A DNA stretch of 64,000 nucleotides from the NCBI GenBank assembly GCA_947498815.1, contig CANMLU010000018.1, positions 31,131-95,130 on the forward strand, in the 5' to 3' direction. Shown here piece by piece: positions 45,721 through 53,140 of this stretch. The position numbers and the translations under genes are program-made. Every line of letters starts with the position of its first letter. Positions within the stretch are counted from its first letter, which is position 1. The notes beneath the pieces are model-generated. The model ran no database searches and had not been told where the DNA came from. It was given only the letters and a program-made list of their open reading frames with translations. The DNA comes from an uncultured Aquimarina sp. Lineage in GTDB: Bacteria > Bacteroidota > Bacteroidia > Flavobacteriales > Flavobacteriaceae.

Positions 45721-46374
45721 ATGAAAATAAAAGAAAAAATAAAAGCATTATTCGGTCTATTGAACAAGGTAGATGTAGATGCCAAAGATGCTGCTGATGA
45801 AACACCCCTGATGCAGGCAGCTCGTCAAAATCTTGATGCGGCGGCGGAGTTATTAGTCAAAAAAGGAGCCGATACGAATACTACCGGTTTTATGGGAGAC
45901 AATCCACTTATATTGGCTTCAAAAAACAACAATGTAGCGTTGGTGAAAATATTAATATCAGAAGGAGTAGATGTAAATTATTATAACGAAGAAAGTATTG
46001 GCGGTCCTGCAACGGCTTTGATGCAAGCGGCTCAGTCAAATGCTGTAGATGTTGCAGAGCTATTGATTGATCATGGGGCAGATATAAATATATGTCATCA
46101 AGTAAATGGTATGACTCCCTTGATGTTTGCTGTTAGAAGTCATGCATTTGAGATAGTGAAATTGCTAATAGCTTCAGGGACCAATATAGAAGCAAAAACA
46201 TTTGGTCTCTATCCATCATACACCGCACTGGCTTTTTGTGCTATAGATAATGCCAAGGATATAGCGGCATTTTTGATAGGTAAAGGGGCAAAGGTGAAAC
46301 CGATTAGAGCAGTGCCAAGGAAAGAGATTCCTGCATCAATGGTAAAATGGCTCAAAGCGAGAGGAGCACTCTGA
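45721..46374 (+). CDS. Ankyrin-repeat protein
   Basis: 217 residues with about five ankyrin repeats between residues 15 and 200: ADETPLMQAARQNLDAAAELLVKKGADTNTT, GDNPLILASKNNNVALVKILISEGVDVNYY, a DVAELLIDHGADINI segment, MTPLMFAVRSHAFEIVKLLIASGTNIEAK and YTALAFCAIDNAKDIAAFLIGKGAK. Soluble protein-protein interaction scaffold. Lies directly downstream of the duplicated pair and is probably cotranscribed with it. No attached effector domain. Confidence 0.9.
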   Translation: MKIKEKIKALFGLLNKVDVDAKDAADETPLMQAARQNLDAAAELLVKKGADTNTTGFMGDNPLILASKNNNVALVKILISEGVDVNYYNEESIGGPATALMQAAQSNAVDVAELLIDHGADINICHQVNGMTPLMFAVRSHAFEIVKLLIASGTNIEAKTFGLYPSYTALAFCAIDNAKDIAAFLIGKGAKVKPIRAVPRKEIPASMVKWLKARGAL

Positions 46375-46520
46375 TATCAGGGGTAATTAATGAAAAAAGA
46401 GAAAATATCTTTACAACTATACCTCGGTTTACACATCAAATTTCATATAAAATCTCACAAAAAAGTACCACTTCATTAAGTGGAGCGAAAATATTAGTAT
46501 AGGACATCATCTTTGCTAGT

Positions 46521-46916
46521 ATGAAAGTGAATAGAAGAATATATTTTAAAGTCAAAGATTTCATTTTACTCTATTGCTATTTGGGGCAATTAAAAAGGCT
46601 TATGGAGGTGAATTATTCACTAAATACTATTCAAAAAAGGGTTTTTTATTCCTCAGAAGAATCTCCAGGAATTTTTATTCGACTTCTCGAAAAAAGCAGA
46701 AAAAATCAACCAAAAACTAGTTTTTTATATCGATTTAAATGTGTTTTTAAAAGATACTTCTTGACAGAATTACAATTGGTGGAATGCTGCATTCTTCTTG
46801 AAGACGTTATAACGTTGTCAAAGAAAGAAATAGTTCGGGATATAGAAATCAAAAGTCTTAAGGATAGATTAGATCAATATTGTGTTGAGGTCTTTAATCC
46901 GAAATTTATGATATAG
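46521..46916 (+). CDS. Unknown small protein (131 residues)
   Basis: Not recognised. Basic, with alpha-helical stretches and many aromatic and hydrophobic residues (KVKDFILLYCYLGQLKRLMEVNYS; FLYRFKCVFKRYFLTELQLVECCILLEDVI). Not clearly transmembrane. Starts after a 146-bp AT-rich gap with no clear promoter. The AT content matches the accessory surroundings. Could be a small regulatory or immunity-type protein; no evidence for a function. Confidence 0.4.
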   Translation: MKVNRRIYFKVKDFILLYCYLGQLKRLMEVNYSLNTIQKRVFYSSEESPGIFIRLLEKSRKNQPKTSFLYRFKCVFKRYFLTELQLVECCILLEDVITLSKKEIVRDIEIKSLKDRLDQYCVEVFNPKFMI

Positions 46917-46952
46917 ATTATTAACGTAGAATAACCAAAAAATAAAGAAATA

Positions 46953-47240
46953 ATGAGCAAATTTATGGCAAGAGAAAGCGATGATCTTAAAAATGTACTA
47001 GATCATGTTACAGAAATAGTGAATAAAAGCAAGTATCAAAATATGACTATAAATACGAGAAGCACTTCTTATCATGGAAGATTTTTGCAAAGAGGAAGTC
47101 ACTTTTTGTTGTTAGCAAATGAAACGAGACATACCAATCTCGAATCCGGAAACAAGGTACATCAGATACATTATATAGCCATACCTTCTATTATTGGTGT
47201 AACGATCGAAACTGATCAAGAGTTTCAGTTACCAGAATAA
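46953..47240 (+). CDS. Unknown small protein (95 residues)
   Basis: Not recognised. Begins SKFMARESDDLKNVLDHVTEIVNKSKYQ (a probable helix), then a beta-rich portion (MTINTRSTSYHGRF, FLLLANETRHTNLESGNKVHQIHYIAI). Soluble. It follows the 131-residue gene by 36 nt on the same strand and is probably in the same unit. Ends 60 nt before the aminotransferase fragment. No function suggested. Confidence 0.45.
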   Translation: MSKFMARESDDLKNVLDHVTEIVNKSKYQNMTINTRSTSYHGRFLQRGSHFLLLANETRHTNLESGNKVHQIHYIAIPSIIGVTIETDQEFQLPE

Positions 47241-47261
47241 AAAAATATCATATGCAGACAG

Positions 47262-47480
47262 TCAAGAAACGATGAGTATAAACTGATAAAATATCCAAAG
47301 TTGTTTTAAAATTTCTTGTTTATCAAAAAAATGCTCTTGTAAAATTTTATCAGGTTGCGCTTTTCGGATTACACTTTCTAAACCAACCTCTGATACCGAT
47401 TTTAATTGAGGAGACATGTAGACGCAGTTGAGGTAAGTGGTATCTTCAGAGAGGTCAAAAAGGTGTTTTTGGTGTTGCAT
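47262..47480 (-). pseudogene. Truncated copy of class V aminotransferase 5' end
   Basis: The first about 60 codons (HLFDLSEDTTYLNCVYMSPQ onwards) match the gene at 37957-39099 almost residue for residue, then the frame runs into unrelated sequence and stops (LWIFYQFILIVS). The nucleotide match reaches from about 47301 through the start codon into the upstream region (to about 47556; corresponding to about 38920-39173), including GTTTATGAAAATATTA. It is a partial duplication without the PLP lysine, so non-functional. Confidence 0.8.
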
Positions 47481-47583
47481 AAATTTTAATTAGAAAACTA
47501 AAATTAGTTGATCTACAACTTATGAAAAAGGGTTTATGAAAATATTAGGAGTAACTAGATGTTTTAATGAACTTTTGATATAC

Positions 47584-47620
47584 TTAAAAAAGGTAAAAAT
47601 TAAACCTCTCACCTTTTTAA
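47584..47620 (-). terminator. Probable terminator after leader-type peptide gene
   Basis: AAAAAAGGT (about 47586-47594) pairs with ACCTTTTT (47611-47618), loop about 16 nt; on the minus strand it lies just past the stop of the 54-residue peptide gene and is followed by a short T-run. Confidence 0.5.
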
Positions 47621-47642
47621 ATTGTTTTTGTTTTAATCATGA

Positions 47643-47807
47643 TTAAGGGCAGCCATCTTCCGTATTAAGAATGTCTTCATTAGTTTTGGTTGTTGGTATG
47701 TTAATAGTACAATTGTTATAAGAAACGACACTACCGCCTTTAATATGACGCAAATGGTTTAATTTTGTGATCTTGATTTTCCTTAAACTTAATTTTTTGT
47801 TTTTCAT
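47643..47807 (-). CDS. Leader-type peptide, lanthipeptide/GG-precursor-like
   Basis: 54 residues from ATG 47807 (a longer frame from 47834 adds nine residues). The N-terminus (KKLSLRKIKITKLNHLRHIKGG, ending at residue 25) has the Lys/Leu-rich leader and double-glycine cleavage site seen in Bacteroidota class I lanthipeptide and TIGR04149-like natural-product precursors. The core (SVVSYNNCTINIPTTKTN...DGCP) has two Cys and several Thr/Ser that could form thioether rings. It lies 88 nt downstream of the TPR/AraC regulator on the same strand. No LanB, LanC or peptidase-ABC exporter is in the window, so maturation must be encoded elsewhere or the core is unmodified. Confidence 0.6.
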   Translation of the reverse strand: MKNKKLSLRKIKITKLNHLRHIKGGSVVSYNNCTINIPTTKTNEDILNTEDGCP

Positions 47808-47922
47808 TTTTCCGTGATATTGGTTGCGATTCAAATATAATTAGTAATATAACTAATACTTACTTTTTTTGTAAATGCTTACCTGTTTTCGGTGAAAACA
47901 TAGTGATCAAGTTTCATAGTTA

Positions 47923-49650
47923 CTACCCTAATTGTTTTTCTAATTCTTTTATAAAATAAGAAGGATGGATTCTGTTTCGTTTATAAAAGGCTTTAGAAAA
48001 AGCATCAGTAGTATTAAACCCCATTTCTTCAGCAATGGCTTTTATAGTATAATTTCTAAATTTAGAATCTGTTTTTAGCTTTATGATGGATTGATTTATT
48101 CTTAAGTCGTTGATGTAATGATTAAATGATTTCTCTTTATATGTATTAATAATTTTGGATAAATACTTAGAGTTGGTTCCGAACTTTTTTGCTAAAAAAT
48201 TTATTGATAAATCGGGTTGGATAAACCCTAGCTCATTTTCAAAAACTATCAGTTTATTAAGAATCTCTTTTATACTTTCTTCTGGGATAGTAAGTTTTGT
48301 TTTTTCTTTCTGCAATACAGTTTTTGTATTATGTTTTTTAAGAGAGTCTTTTTTACGGTAGAGTTCTTCAAAGCGTCGTTTATATTGTTTTTGACGACTC
48401 CTATTAATTAACCATAAGATAAATAACAAAAAACTAGCAATTCCTAATATGCTAATAATAGTATAAGATGTTTTTTTTCCGGTTTGTAAACTATCTATAA
48501 TTTTTTGTTTTTCTGAAAGTAATCTTGGAGTATCATAGTTTTGTACAACCTCTTTCATTAAATATCTGTAATTAGTGTGTAGTACACTATCAACAGTAAT
48601 TAACTGCTGGATATATTTTAATTGATTATCCTTATCCCCTAATTTTTTATAATAATTGATTAAGATTTCATAATTCTCTCGATTATTTGGCATAATCTCG
48701 GATATTTCCTCGAATATCTCATCAACTTTAATATGTGCGCTAATAGCTTCTTTTTCTTTGCCTAATGCGGTTAATGTTTTTCCATAAAAAAAGTAAGCCA
48801 TAGAAAGATTTGCCTTATCTCCATTCGCTTTAAACTTTTCAATAGTGATTGATAAACTATCTCTGGCCGTCGCATAATTCTTTTTATCAAATAAATTAAT
48901 TCCTTCATTTAATGTAAAGTAGTGTTTAAAATCTTTTTCATTAAACACTATTGATTCTTTATAACCAAGACGATTAATAAAAGTAGCCGAATCTAGTTTT
49001 TTATTCAAATTATAAGCATCTGATAGTGCAAATAATGTCCTTAAATAGTTCCCTGGTTTTTCCTCCTTAAGTTTTGAATAATATTGATAACATTGTCTTA
49101 GTTCTGTTAATGCTGTCTGGTGTTCTCCGATTCTACTTTTTAATATGCCTATACTTTTTTTACTAGCATAAAAAAGATTGGTGTTTTTGAATTCTTTTGC
49201 TTTTTCATTTGTTTTAAGGTATAAATCAAGAGCTTTTTTAAAATTCCCTCTATTGTATTCGATTTTTCCTTTGTTAAAATATGCAAGTGCTGGATAGAGT
49301 TTTGTTTTCAGGTTTTTTGAAAACAGAATCATACTATCTATATATTTTTCAGCATTTTTTTCATCTTGAGTGATAATTGAAAAAAAGAAGAAGCTATTAA
49401 CTATTTTAACAGTATCAATATCTTTTTTTGCTTTATAAAGATAGGTTTGGGCATATACAATTGCTTTTGATGAATCTTTTGCATTTTGATACACCATTTT
49501 TTTTAGATATGAATAGTCTTTTGTAAGTAAGCTATCAAAAGAGGTTTGAAAAGCAAAAAGATCTGCACTACTACATAAGAAGGATATTATAAAAAACAGA
49601 TGCGTAAAATATTTGTTTTTTATATTGGAAAATGCAATAGAACACGACAT
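47923..49650 (-). CDS. TPR-transmembrane-AraC regulator, second copy
   Basis: 575 residues. A signal peptide (FIISFLCSSADLFAF) is followed by helical TPR-like repeats (about 95-365; for example ALAYFNKGKIEYNRGNFKKALDLYLKTNEK). A membrane helix (about 393-413, IISILGIASFLLFILWLI), a linker and an AraC-type HTH (about 460-570) follow: LSINFLAKKFGTNSKYLSKIIN, FNHYINDLRINQSIIKL, IAEEMGFNTTDAFSKAFYKRNRIHPSYF. Same architecture as 39282-41006. It is flanked by leader-type peptide genes on both sides, so it may sense or control them. Confidence 0.88.
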   Translation of the reverse strand: MSCSIAFSNIKNKYFTHLFFIISFLCSSADLFAFQTSFDSLLTKDYSYLKKMVYQNAKDSSKAIVYAQTYLYKAKKDIDTVKIVNSFFFFSIITQDEKNAEKYIDSMILFSKNLKTKLYPALAYFNKGKIEYNRGNFKKALDLYLKTNEKAKEFKNTNLFYASKKSIGILKSRIGEHQTALTELRQCYQYYSKLKEEKPGNYLRTLFALSDAYNLNKKLDSATFINRLGYKESIVFNEKDFKHYFTLNEGINLFDKKNYATARDSLSITIEKFKANGDKANLSMAYFFYGKTLTALGKEKEAISAHIKVDEIFEEISEIMPNNRENYEILINYYKKLGDKDNQLKYIQQLITVDSVLHTNYRYLMKEVVQNYDTPRLLSEKQKIIDSLQTGKKTSYTIISILGIASFLLFILWLINRSRQKQYKRRFEELYRKKDSLKKHNTKTVLQKEKTKLTIPEESIKEILNKLIVFENELGFIQPDLSINFLAKKFGTNSKYLSKIINTYKEKSFNHYINDLRINQSIIKLKTDSKFRNYTIKAIAEEMGFNTTDAFSKAFYKRNRIHPSYFIKELEKQLG

Positions 49651-49905
49651 CTATAGATATTTTTGTCTAACAAACTTAAAGATTTACGGAAGAAAAACCA
49701 ATGTTCGTGTTTTTTAATCTTCGTTGTTTTATGGTTCATTTAATAACTGCTGATTCCCTGAAAGCACACTGTGTTTTCTCTGAAAGGCCGTTTACTTCGT
49801 TTGTTTTTAGGTTGGAAGTGCTTCTATATTTGTTCCTGATCAAATAACGATAAGTCGTGGCAAAATATAACAGACAGAATTTCTGAATGTCTATAAACGC
49901 TCAGG

Positions 49906-49935
49906 AAGCATATAAATTATTAAATAAGTTAAGTT
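49906..49935 (+). promoter_or_regulatory. Conserved 5' region of the first Cys-rich peptide gene
   Basis: The sequence TATAAATTATTAAATA..TTAA.TTATG immediately before the start codon recurs before the second peptide gene (50181-50204). The match shows that the two genes arose by tandem duplication including their leader region. No classic promoter box could be pinned down in the 285-bp gap 49651-49935. Confidence 0.5.
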
Positions 49936-50106
49936 ATGTTACACAAAATTTCAAAATTAAACGGAGTTAAAACTCTTAAAAGGGAACAGCAGATAACGGT
50001 AAATGCTGGTTCTGGTTTAACACTTACTTGTCATTCAAATAGTGATTGCCCACCAGGATACATCTGTGTAGGTTGTTTTTGCATACGCCCAGGAGATTAT
50101 GTTTAA
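49936..50106 (+). CDS. Cys-rich leader-type peptide 1
   Basis: 56 residues. The leader MLHKISKLNGVKTLKREQQITVNAG ends in a glycine-type cleavage point near residue 25. The core has five cysteines arranged C-X7-C-X6-C-X2-C-X-C around DCPPGYIC, like small disulphide-stabilised peptides. The leader aligns with that of the peptide at 50205. Secreted peptides of this type in Flavobacteriaceae are usually annotated as hypothetical or bacteriocin-like; they could be toxins, signals or RiPP precursors. Too short for routine gene finders. No exporter gene is adjacent. Confidence 0.7.
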   Translation: MLHKISKLNGVKTLKREQQITVNAGSGLTLTCHSNSDCPPGYICVGCFCIRPGDYV

Positions 50107-50204
50107 ATAACATTGTCAAAAAAGGCAAGAAAAATCCGGTTAGATTGTACTAAACTCAAAAGTAAATGTTTGAGAAAAATATAAATTATTAAATAGCTTA
50201 AATT

Positions 50205-50351
50205 ATGTTAGAAAAGATTTTAAAACTTAATGGAATTCAAAAATTAGAAAAAAAGCAGTTAAAAGATATAACTGGTAATGGATGGGAAATATATTGTAGT
50301 TCTAATTTTTGTTACCCTCAATGTTCAACTGTAGGTTCAGCTTGTCATTAA
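50205..50351 (+). CDS. Cys-rich leader-type peptide 2
   Basis: 48 residues. The leader MLEKILKLNGIQKLEKKQLKDITGNG parallels peptide 1 (ML.KI.KLNG...L...Q) and ends in Asn-Gly. The core WEIYCSSNFCYPQCSTVGSACH has four Cys (spacing 4, 3, 6), a different core from peptide 1. Untranslated sequence before the ATG is duplicated from peptide 1. A strong terminator follows. The pair looks like a diversifying set of secreted peptides under the control of one unit. Confidence 0.7.
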   Translation: MLEKILKLNGIQKLEKKQLKDITGNGWEIYCSSNFCYPQCSTVGSACH

Positions 50352-50364
50352 AAATTATTGAGAA

Positions 50365-50399
50365 CAAAAAAGACCGTATTTATAGCGGTCTTTTTTTTT
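50365..50399 (+). terminator. Rho-independent terminator after peptide 2
   Basis: AAAAAGACCG (50367-50376) pairs with CGGTCTTTTT (50386-50395), loop TATTTATAG (50377-50385), followed by more T's. It closes the two-peptide unit 14 nt after the stop. Confidence 0.85.
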
Positions 50400-50514
50400 A
50401 GGTATCAAAATTATGGAATGCTTTTGGTTGTCAAACATCCCAGTGACTAGATTAGTAATTATTTTATCTTTAAAAAAACCATAATATTAAATTTCAAAAG
50501 GAGAAGAGTTTAGT

Positions 50515-50522
50515 TATATTTG
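50515..50522 (+). promoter_or_regulatory. Promoter box of TerB-like gene
   Basis: TATATTTG matches TAnnTTTG and lies 25 bp before the ATG at 50547. A clear -33 TTG was not seen, so the call is moderate. Confidence 0.5.
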
Positions 50523-50546
50523 CGGCAAATTAAACAAAAGTACATG

Positions 50547-50978
50547 ATGTCAATATCTGATTTATTTGATAGCGGATTTCAGAAGCGAAATAAAGATCAT
50601 TTTGCAGCAATCGTTAGAGTGGCCATGAGTGATGGTGTTATTACAGATGAAGAGAAAGCTTTTTTAGATAGGCTGGCTCGCAGACTGGAAATATCTGATG
50701 AGGATTATAAAGAAATTTTAAAGGATTACAATACACATCCAATAAACCCTCCAACAAGTTATGATATACGACTAGAGCGTCTATTTGATTTGGCTAGAAT
50801 GGTATATGCAGATAGTATTAAAGGAGATGATCAGGTAGTATTGCTTGAGAAATTAAGTATAGGACTTGGTTTCAGATCAGAAAACGCAAAATATGTAGTG
50901 GATAAAGCACTAAATCTAGTGGACAATGGAGTTGATGTAGATACTTTTACAGAGGAAATTAAGAATATGAATAGATAA
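50547..50978 (+). CDS. TerB-like protein
   Basis: 143 residues from the ATG at 50547 (an ATG one codon upstream is equivalent; a TTG at 50520 would add nine residues inside the promoter). Entirely helical and acidic: FAAIVRVAMSDGVITDEEKAFLDRLARRLEIS is the hallmark N-terminal segment of the TerB/DjlA-like fold, with metal-binding-type Asp/Glu, and LARMVYADSIKGDDQVVLLEKLSIGLGF repeats it. The function in Bacteroidota is unknown; tellurite links come from other operons. Transcribed towards the hybrid kinase gene and stopped by the shared terminator. Confidence 0.85.
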   Translation: MSISDLFDSGFQKRNKDHFAAIVRVAMSDGVITDEEKAFLDRLARRLEISDEDYKEILKDYNTHPINPPTSYDIRLERLFDLARMVYADSIKGDDQVVLLEKLSIGLGFRSENAKYVVDKALNLVDNGVDVDTFTEEIKNMNR

Positions 50979-50997
50979 TGAATCTATTTTTTTAAAT

Positions 50998-51026
50998 AAA
51001 AGGCTGCCTAATCGGCGGCCTTTTTT
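50998..51026. terminator. Bidirectional terminator between TerB-like gene and kinase
   Basis: AAGGCTGCC (51000-51008) pairs with GGCGGCCTT (51014-51022), one wobble pair, 5-nt loop, T-run on the plus side and A-run on the other. It overlaps the kinase stop codon. Confidence 0.82.
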
Positions 51027-52546
51027 GCTATTTGTTTTGTGATTTTATAAATCAATTCCTCTCTTTTAAAAGGTTTGGTGATAAAATCATCCATACCAGC
51101 ACGAAAACATTTATCTCTTTCGGTTTCATTAGTATTGGCAGTAAAACCAATGATAGGAACCTTCGAGATGACTTCGTCACCATAATTATTTCTAATCATA
51201 TGAGTGGCTTGATAACCATCAACCTTGGACATTCTTAAATCCATTAAAACCAAATCATAATTTCGTCGTTCAATAGCTTTAATGGCTTCTTCGCCATTTA
51301 TTGCCAAATCGACATAAAAGCTACCATGGGTAATCAATATTTTCATAACCAAATATTGAGTGGTCTCTTCGTCTTCTACCAATAATACTCGAAATCTCTT
51401 TTTGGTTTCGGGTAAGGTGTATTTTTTCTTTTTTCTTTCGGGAGTGGGTTTAGTGACCTCAAATTTAAATGGAAGTTTAATATTGAAAGTTGTTCCCTTC
51501 TCGGGCTCACTCTCTACTTTTATTTCACCATTCAATTTGTCTACCAAACTTTTAACTATAGCAAGACCCAATCCTGTGCCCGAAATCTGTAAATCTTTAC
51601 TAAAACGTGTAAAACGATCGAAAATTTGGTCAAGATGTTCTTCAAGAATTCCCATACCAGTATCTTCAATTTTAAAATTGATACTTAATTTATTAGTACG
51701 TTGATAATTTTTGGTAATGGAAAGACCAATTTTCCCTTCTTCAGTAAATTTGAAGGCATTATTAAGGAGGTTATTTAATATTTGATATACCCTCATTCTG
51801 TCTCCAATAAGATATTCCTGAATATTAGGATCGACATAAGTTTCAAATCGTATTCCTCTTTCTTCAGCTATTTTTGAGTAGGATTCATGAAGACCATCAA
51901 CAAGATCCGAAAAAGTAAAACGTTCTTCTACGATTTTGAGTTTTCCAGATTCAATTTTTGAGATATCAATCATATCATCTATTAGCGCATGCAGATGCTG
52001 GCTGTCTCTTTGTATAATCCTTGCCAGTTCTTCTTGCTCAAAGCTCAATGAAGTTTTCTGTAGGACTTCGATAAAACCCAAAATACTTGTTAGTGGAGTT
52101 CTAATTTCATGATTGATATTTGCTATAAAGCTATTTTTGAACTCCTCTTTTTCTAATAAATATTGATTTTTTAATTCTAGTTCTTTAGTTATTAAAATTG
52201 ATTCATTTCTCTGTTGTGCAATTCCATTAAGTTCGATGTACTTGTCAGAATAATCAAAAAAAGTGATAAGTACCTGTTTTGAATCTATTTGGATGGATAC
52301 ATCACATATTCTTTCGTCACCATCATTTTCAAAATGAATACATGGTAAATTAAACTCGGCATTGTTGGGGTCATCATCTTCAATAAAACTCTTTAATATT
52401 TCGAAGAATGGATGTGCGTCATAGATAGAGGTTCCCGATTTCCAGCTGAATAAATTCGTATCTGTATCAATGATGGTACCATCAAGAGAAACAGTTATTG
52501 ACTGTATGTTTTGATTATATTGTAATTGATTTTGGTGGTTTTTCAT
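51008..52546 (-). CDS. Soluble hybrid histidine kinase/response regulator
   Basis: 512 residues with no membrane segment. An N-terminal PAS-like part (about 8-110) and a short coiled coil precede the HisKA with its phosphoacceptor H146 in NINHEIRTPLTSI. The HATPase region (about 250-365) has NNLLNNAFKFTEEGK, EDTGMGI and GTGLGLAIVKSL. The C-terminal receiver domain (about 385-508) has D436 in LVLMDLRMSK and K near 485 (ITKPFK). The absence of an output domain makes it a relay hub. Last gene of a run that also encodes a Ras-like GTPase; the gap to that gene is 93 nt. Confidence 0.92.
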   Translation of the reverse strand: MKNHQNQLQYNQNIQSITVSLDGTIIDTDTNLFSWKSGTSIYDAHPFFEILKSFIEDDDPNNAEFNLPCIHFENDGDERICDVSIQIDSKQVLITFFDYSDKYIELNGIAQQRNESILITKELELKNQYLLEKEEFKNSFIANINHEIRTPLTSILGFIEVLQKTSLSFEQEELARIIQRDSQHLHALIDDMIDISKIESGKLKIVEERFTFSDLVDGLHESYSKIAEERGIRFETYVDPNIQEYLIGDRMRVYQILNNLLNNAFKFTEEGKIGLSITKNYQRTNKLSINFKIEDTGMGILEEHLDQIFDRFTRFSKDLQISGTGLGLAIVKSLVDKLNGEIKVESEPEKGTTFNIKLPFKFEVTKPTPERKKKKYTLPETKKRFRVLLVEDEETTQYLVMKILITHGSFYVDLAINGEEAIKAIERRNYDLVLMDLRMSKVDGYQATHMIRNNYGDEVISKVPIIGFTANTNETERDKCFRAGMDDFITKPFKREELIYKITKQIAKKAAD

Positions 52547-52639
52547 CTGTATATATTAATTGTTTAAGATGTCAGATGGAATCGCATAATCATCATTTCG
52601 GGTGGTGCTAAAATTCTTAATTATGATTATTTCATACCC

Positions 52640-53140
52640 CTACTTTGTTATTTCTTCAGCTAAATCCAAGAAGAAATTCTTAACATTTTTATTCGTTTTG
52701 GCACTAGTCAAACAATCAAAAGGGATATTTAATTCCTTTAAATTCTTAACCGCTATCTTTTCGCTTACCAGGTCTACCTTATTACCAATTGTCTTGATGA
52801 TTACTTTGTTATAGGTTTCTTTAAGGTATGCCAAATCTTGATTAAGGTTTTTATAGGTGTCTTCTCGAGTTAAGTCAAACACATAAATAAAAGCATGTGA
52901 TCCTAAAAGGTATGATTTTCGCGTATCTTCAACACTATTCGAGTGCCCTTCGGTATCCCAGATGATCATTGATAGTTCTCTGCCATCAGGTAACTGAATT
53001 ACTTTCTTTTTTATTTGAACTCCAAGAGTTACTTTATATTCTTCCGAAAATTCGTTTTCAATAAAACGCCTGAACAAAGACGTTTTTCCGACACCAAAGT
53101 GTCCTAAAAGCACTACTTTTTTAGACAATTTCATCTGCAA
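52640..53140 (-). CDS. Ras/Rab-like small GTPase
   Basis: 166 residues, single G domain: P-loop GHFGVGKTS (about 13-21), switch I around YKVTLGVQIKKK (Thr about 38), WDTEGHSN (G3; Glu where Ras has Ala and Gln moved, about 61-68), GNKVD (G4, about 117-121) and TSAK (G5, about 141-144). No C-terminal cysteine for lipidation. This is a prokaryotic Rab-like/MglA-type GTPase. The start overlaps the end of the preceding 274-residue gene by 20 nt. The longin-like neighbour is a candidate GAP or scaffold. Confidence 0.9.
   Translation of the reverse strand: MQMKLSKKVVLLGHFGVGKTSLFRRFIENEFSEEYKVTLGVQIKKKVIQLPDGRELSMIIWDTEGHSNSVEDTRKSYLLGSHAFIYVFDLTREDTYKNLNQDLAYLKETYNKVIIKTIGNKVDLVSEKIAVKNLKELNIPFDCLTSAKTNKNVKNFFLDLAEEITK

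Noticed and set aside
41111-46374. Polymorphic toxin or Rhs gene to match the immunity-like genes
   Set aside because: No large repeat-rich protein, no nuclease-like C-terminal domain and no secretion apparatus gene was found in the window.
51360-51704. 114-codon plus-strand ORF
   Set aside because: Antisense to the ATPase domain of the hybrid kinase; no independent support.
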